Below, piece by piece: positions 62,289-64,000 of a stretch of DNA of 64,000 nucleotides. This DNA is from Valencia hispanica (taxonomy: Eukaryota; Chordata; Actinopteri; Cyprinodontiformes; Valenciidae). How positions within the stretch are numbered: position 1 is the stretch's first letter; each line of letters starts with the position of its first letter. Made by a program: the position numbers and the translations under genes. The notes below the pieces were generated by a model. That model saw only the letters and a program-made list of their open reading frames with translations, did not search any database and was not told the DNA's origin. The stretch covers positions 3,594,501-3,658,500 of the forward strand of contig OY747702.1 of NCBI GenBank assembly GCA_963556495.2. The letters are read 5' to 3'.

Positions 62289-63037
62289 GTGCGCCGTACC
62301 ATCCAGAACTGTCTTAAGGAGATCCGTGGAGGCCTTCTCAGCTACCAGATCGAGCTAAAGTCCAAGAAATCAGAGCGGGCAATTACCCTGCAGACCCTCA
62401 CCAGATGTCGGGAGCGTGCGAGCAGAAAAATCCCTGAGCTTCTGGAGGAAATCGCCAAACACCCCTCGCGCCGCTTAACTTCCCTTTTCTTTGGTTACTT
62501 TGCTGCGTATCTCTCGTGCATTTATGGCCACAGAAAGGGGGTCCTTGTAAACATGACTGTGGAAGAGGTCGCGGCGGCCAGGGAGAACTGCAAGTCCCCC
62601 GAGCAAGGTTACCTGATTAACGTGCATGAGCACAAGACAAAAGGATCATACGGAACCGCGCAGATCTTCCTGAAGCCGGAAGAGTTCGACTGGCTGGAAC
62701 GATGGTTGAAGATCCGGGCCGGTCTCCATCCCCCAACAAACCAGGTCCTTTGCTCCCTTTGAAAGTGTGTCGGCCACCTCGTTGATCAGTTGATCAGTAC
62801 GGGTGGCATGGAGAGATGGGTCTGCCAGGGAGACCTACTTTCACGGACATCAGGAGCAGCGCAGTGGCAACCCATGTGAAGAACCATAACTCTGTAAGAC
62901 AGCGCGAGCGAATGTCTGAATTTATGTGTCACAGCCCTGGCACAGCTGACCGGTTCTATGTTTTCCATCTGGATGTAGCTCAAGTAAGGGACATCAGACA
63001 ACACTTTGACCGAGTCTTGGTGGAGCATGTGCAGTAA
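62289..63037 (+). pseudogene. Tyrosine-recombinase catalytic domain
   Basis: Frame 62289-62762: TIQNCLKEIRGGLLSYQIEL, SRRLTSLFFGYFAAYLSCIY, GHRKGVLVNMTVEEV, EQGYLINVHEHKTKGSYGTA and QIFLKPEEFDWLERWLKIRA. After a frame change (about 62745-62815) frame 62816-63037 gives MGLPGRPTFTDIRSSAVATH, MSEFMCHSPGTADRFYVFHL and a short tail to a TAA at 63036. All five catalytic positions are still readable across the frames. AATAAA follows at 63085. Confidence 0.75.
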
Positions 63038-63131
63038 AAAGGCACAGAGGGAATCTGTGAATTAAACTGACTGACTTGTTGAAATAAAATGAAAAACTTC
63101 TAACAAGATGTGTCTTGTGTAAAGATAAAAT

Positions 63132-63220
63132 ATTCTAAGTGTCATTCTCTGCATTACCAGAGGCACGGGAAGCAGAAAAAAGTCTAAGTGTCGGCCCCTG
63201 CCTTACCAGAGGCACGAGAT
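63132..63220 (+). repeat. 51-bp satellite, left part
   Basis: Two units starting at 63132 and 63182. The core is TCTAAGTGTCGGCCCCTGCC TTACCAGAGGCACGAGAT followed by an A-rich spacer. Same repeat as 63852-64000. Confidence 0.8.
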
Positions 63221-63292
63221 TGACCGTATGGTTCTATACTGCATAGCATGGGTTGCCCATTGGACATGGTCTCTCATGCTCCTCTCTCTCCG

Positions 63293-63802
63293 GCCTGTGA
63301 GCAGCAAGCCGTGGGTGAGGGTTGGGGTCAGGCCCTGGGTCCTGGAGCCAGCCTCAAGCTCCTCTCTCCGGCCTGTGAGCAGCAAGCCCTGGGTGAGGGT
63401 TGGGGTCAGGCCCTGGGTCCTGGAGCCAGCCTCAAGCTCCTCTCCCTCCGGCCTGTGAGCAGCAAGCCCTGGGTGAGGGTTGGGGTCAGTCCCTGGGTCC
63501 TGGAGCCAGCCTCAAGCTCCTCTCCCTCCCGCCTGTGAGCAGCAAGCCCTGGGTGAGGGTTGGGGTCAGTCCCTGGGTCCTGGAGCCAGCCTCAAGTTCC
63601 TCTCCCTCCGGCCTGTGAGCAGCAAGCCCTGGGTCCTGGAGCCAGCCTCAAGCTCTCCTCCCTCCGGCCTGTGAGCAGCAAGCCCTGGGTGAGGGTTGGG
63701 GTCAGGCCCTGGGTCCTGGAGCCAGCCTCAAGCTCCTCTCCCTCCGGCCTGTGAGCAGCAAGCCCTGGGTGAGGGTTGGGGTCAGGCCCTGGGTCCTGGA
63801 GC
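63293..63802 (+). repeat. 80-bp minisatellite, seven units
   Basis: Units start at 63293, 63371, 63451, 63531, 63611, 63667 and 63747, so the periods are 78, 80, 80, 80, 56 and 80 bp. The unit core is GCCTGTGAGCAGCAAGCCCT GGGTGAGGGTTGGGGTCAG. The 56-bp unit lacks the GTGAGGGTTGGGGTCAGGCC part. All long frames across it are repeats of the same sequence in three frames (80 is not a multiple of 3), so it is not coding. Confidence 0.9.
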
Positions 63803-63851
63803 AAGGCCAGACCGTGTTTGACACAGGAGCGAGGAAAGAGATGCGGAAAAT

Positions 63852-64000
63852 ATTCTAAGTGTCAAGCCCTGCCTTACCAGAGGCACGAGACTGGGGAAAA
63901 ACTTCTAAGTGTCGGCCCCTTGCCTTACCAGAGGCACGAGATGCGTAAAAAATGACTAAGTGTCATTCCCTGCCTTACCAGAGGCACGAGATCGACGGTA
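63852..64000 (+). repeat. 51-bp satellite, right part
   Basis: Units start at 63852, 63903 and 63955, and the array continues off the window. The core TTACCAGAGGCACGAGA is constant. The variable positions are the bases after GTGTC (AAGCCC, GGCCCC, ATTCCC) and the A-rich spacer. Confidence 0.85.

Larger units (their letters stand above)
61084..63037 (+). pseudogene. Crypton-like tyrosine recombinase gene with zinc fingers, frame-broken
   Basis: Parts in order: two C2H2-like fingers (61160-61370), a Pro/Ala-rich linker (61450-61804), intron 1 (61805-61900), a core-binding segment (61901-62073, LSRVKEFLSYMAEG and DWLFLDDVQRIHG), intron 2 (62074-62150), a KLSTVHYYLGQLQKFLRYMT segment, then the catalytic domain. 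Catalytic residues seen are Arg in YGHRKGV (62532-62534), Lys in EHKTKG, Arg in FTDIRS, His in FMCHS and Tyr in DRFY. This is the R-K-R-H-Y set of Crypton-type recombinases, which join DNA through a phosphotyrosine. Frame breaks lie at about 61400-61467, 62255-62285 and 62745-62815, so this copy is probably dead unless the sequence has indel errors. Confidence 0.7.

Noticed and set aside
63228..63804. Several Ser/Val/Trp-rich repeat frames
   Set aside because: The 80-bp minisatellite is read in all three frames. The unit is not a multiple of three and has no start context.
63293..64000. CRISPR-like array
   Set aside because: Eukaryotic minisatellite and satellite units without spacers of uniform unique sequence.

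Overview
The window is a eukaryotic repeat-rich segment, almost certainly from a ray-finned (teleost) fish. This follows from the co-occurrence of Rex3-type RTE LINEs with a GGAT/GATG tail, L2/CR1-type LINEs with esterase-like ORF1, fish-type Tc1/mariner copies, a DANA-like tRNA SINE, hAT and TTAA-type MITEs, Ty3/gypsy LTRs and endogenous retroviruses. I found no intact host gene, rRNA, tRNA or CRISPR array. Nearly every long open reading frame is a piece of a transposable element, and almost all are broken.

Layout. 1-3250: the 3' part of one L2 LINE on + lies against the 5' half of another on -. 3271-15560: one Tc1 element expanded about eightfold by nested insertions. These are a reverse L2 in the 5' TIR, a forward L2 in the transposase (itself holding a Rex3, a GC-rich poly(A)-tailed insert and a TTAA/piggyBac-type element), a solo gypsy LTR, and a hAT-like MITE in the 3' TIR. 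15561-17812: unassigned DNA, a tRNA-type SINE and a second MITE copy. 17813-23690: ERV-A (+) with a tRNA-Trp primer-binding site. 23691-26800: LINE and LTR scraps and AT-rich DNA. 26800-37923: ERV-C, made of a gag fragment, PPT and 3' LTR, split by a near full-length L2 and a TTAA foldback MITE that carries another L2. 37926-38328: a hAT MITE with an 8-bp TSD. 38640-49369: ERV-B (-), the same family as ERV-A, invaded by a 1.36-kb solo LTR and a 2.07-kb hAT remnant. 49370-58433: gypsy LTRs, a piggyBac transposase remnant, a pair of inverted ~780-bp repeats, an LTR/MITE cluster and a Tc1 remnant. 58915-60740: an L1 3' end (-) holding an internally deleted Rex3. 60741-63037: a Crypton-like tyrosine-recombinase gene with two zinc fingers and two small phase-preserving introns, carrying three frame breaks. 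63132-64000: a 51-bp satellite interrupted by an 80-bp minisatellite.

The elements form a readable history. Target-site duplications (TAGAAC, a 12-mer, TTAA, GTATT, CTAACAAC, CTAAAGCC, GTGC, a perfect 16-mer, TAAGCCTCC) mark many insertions exactly and order them in time. The two most interesting loci are the Crypton-like zinc-finger/tyrosine-recombinase gene and a chimeric poly(A)-tailed retrocopy at 31654-32928.
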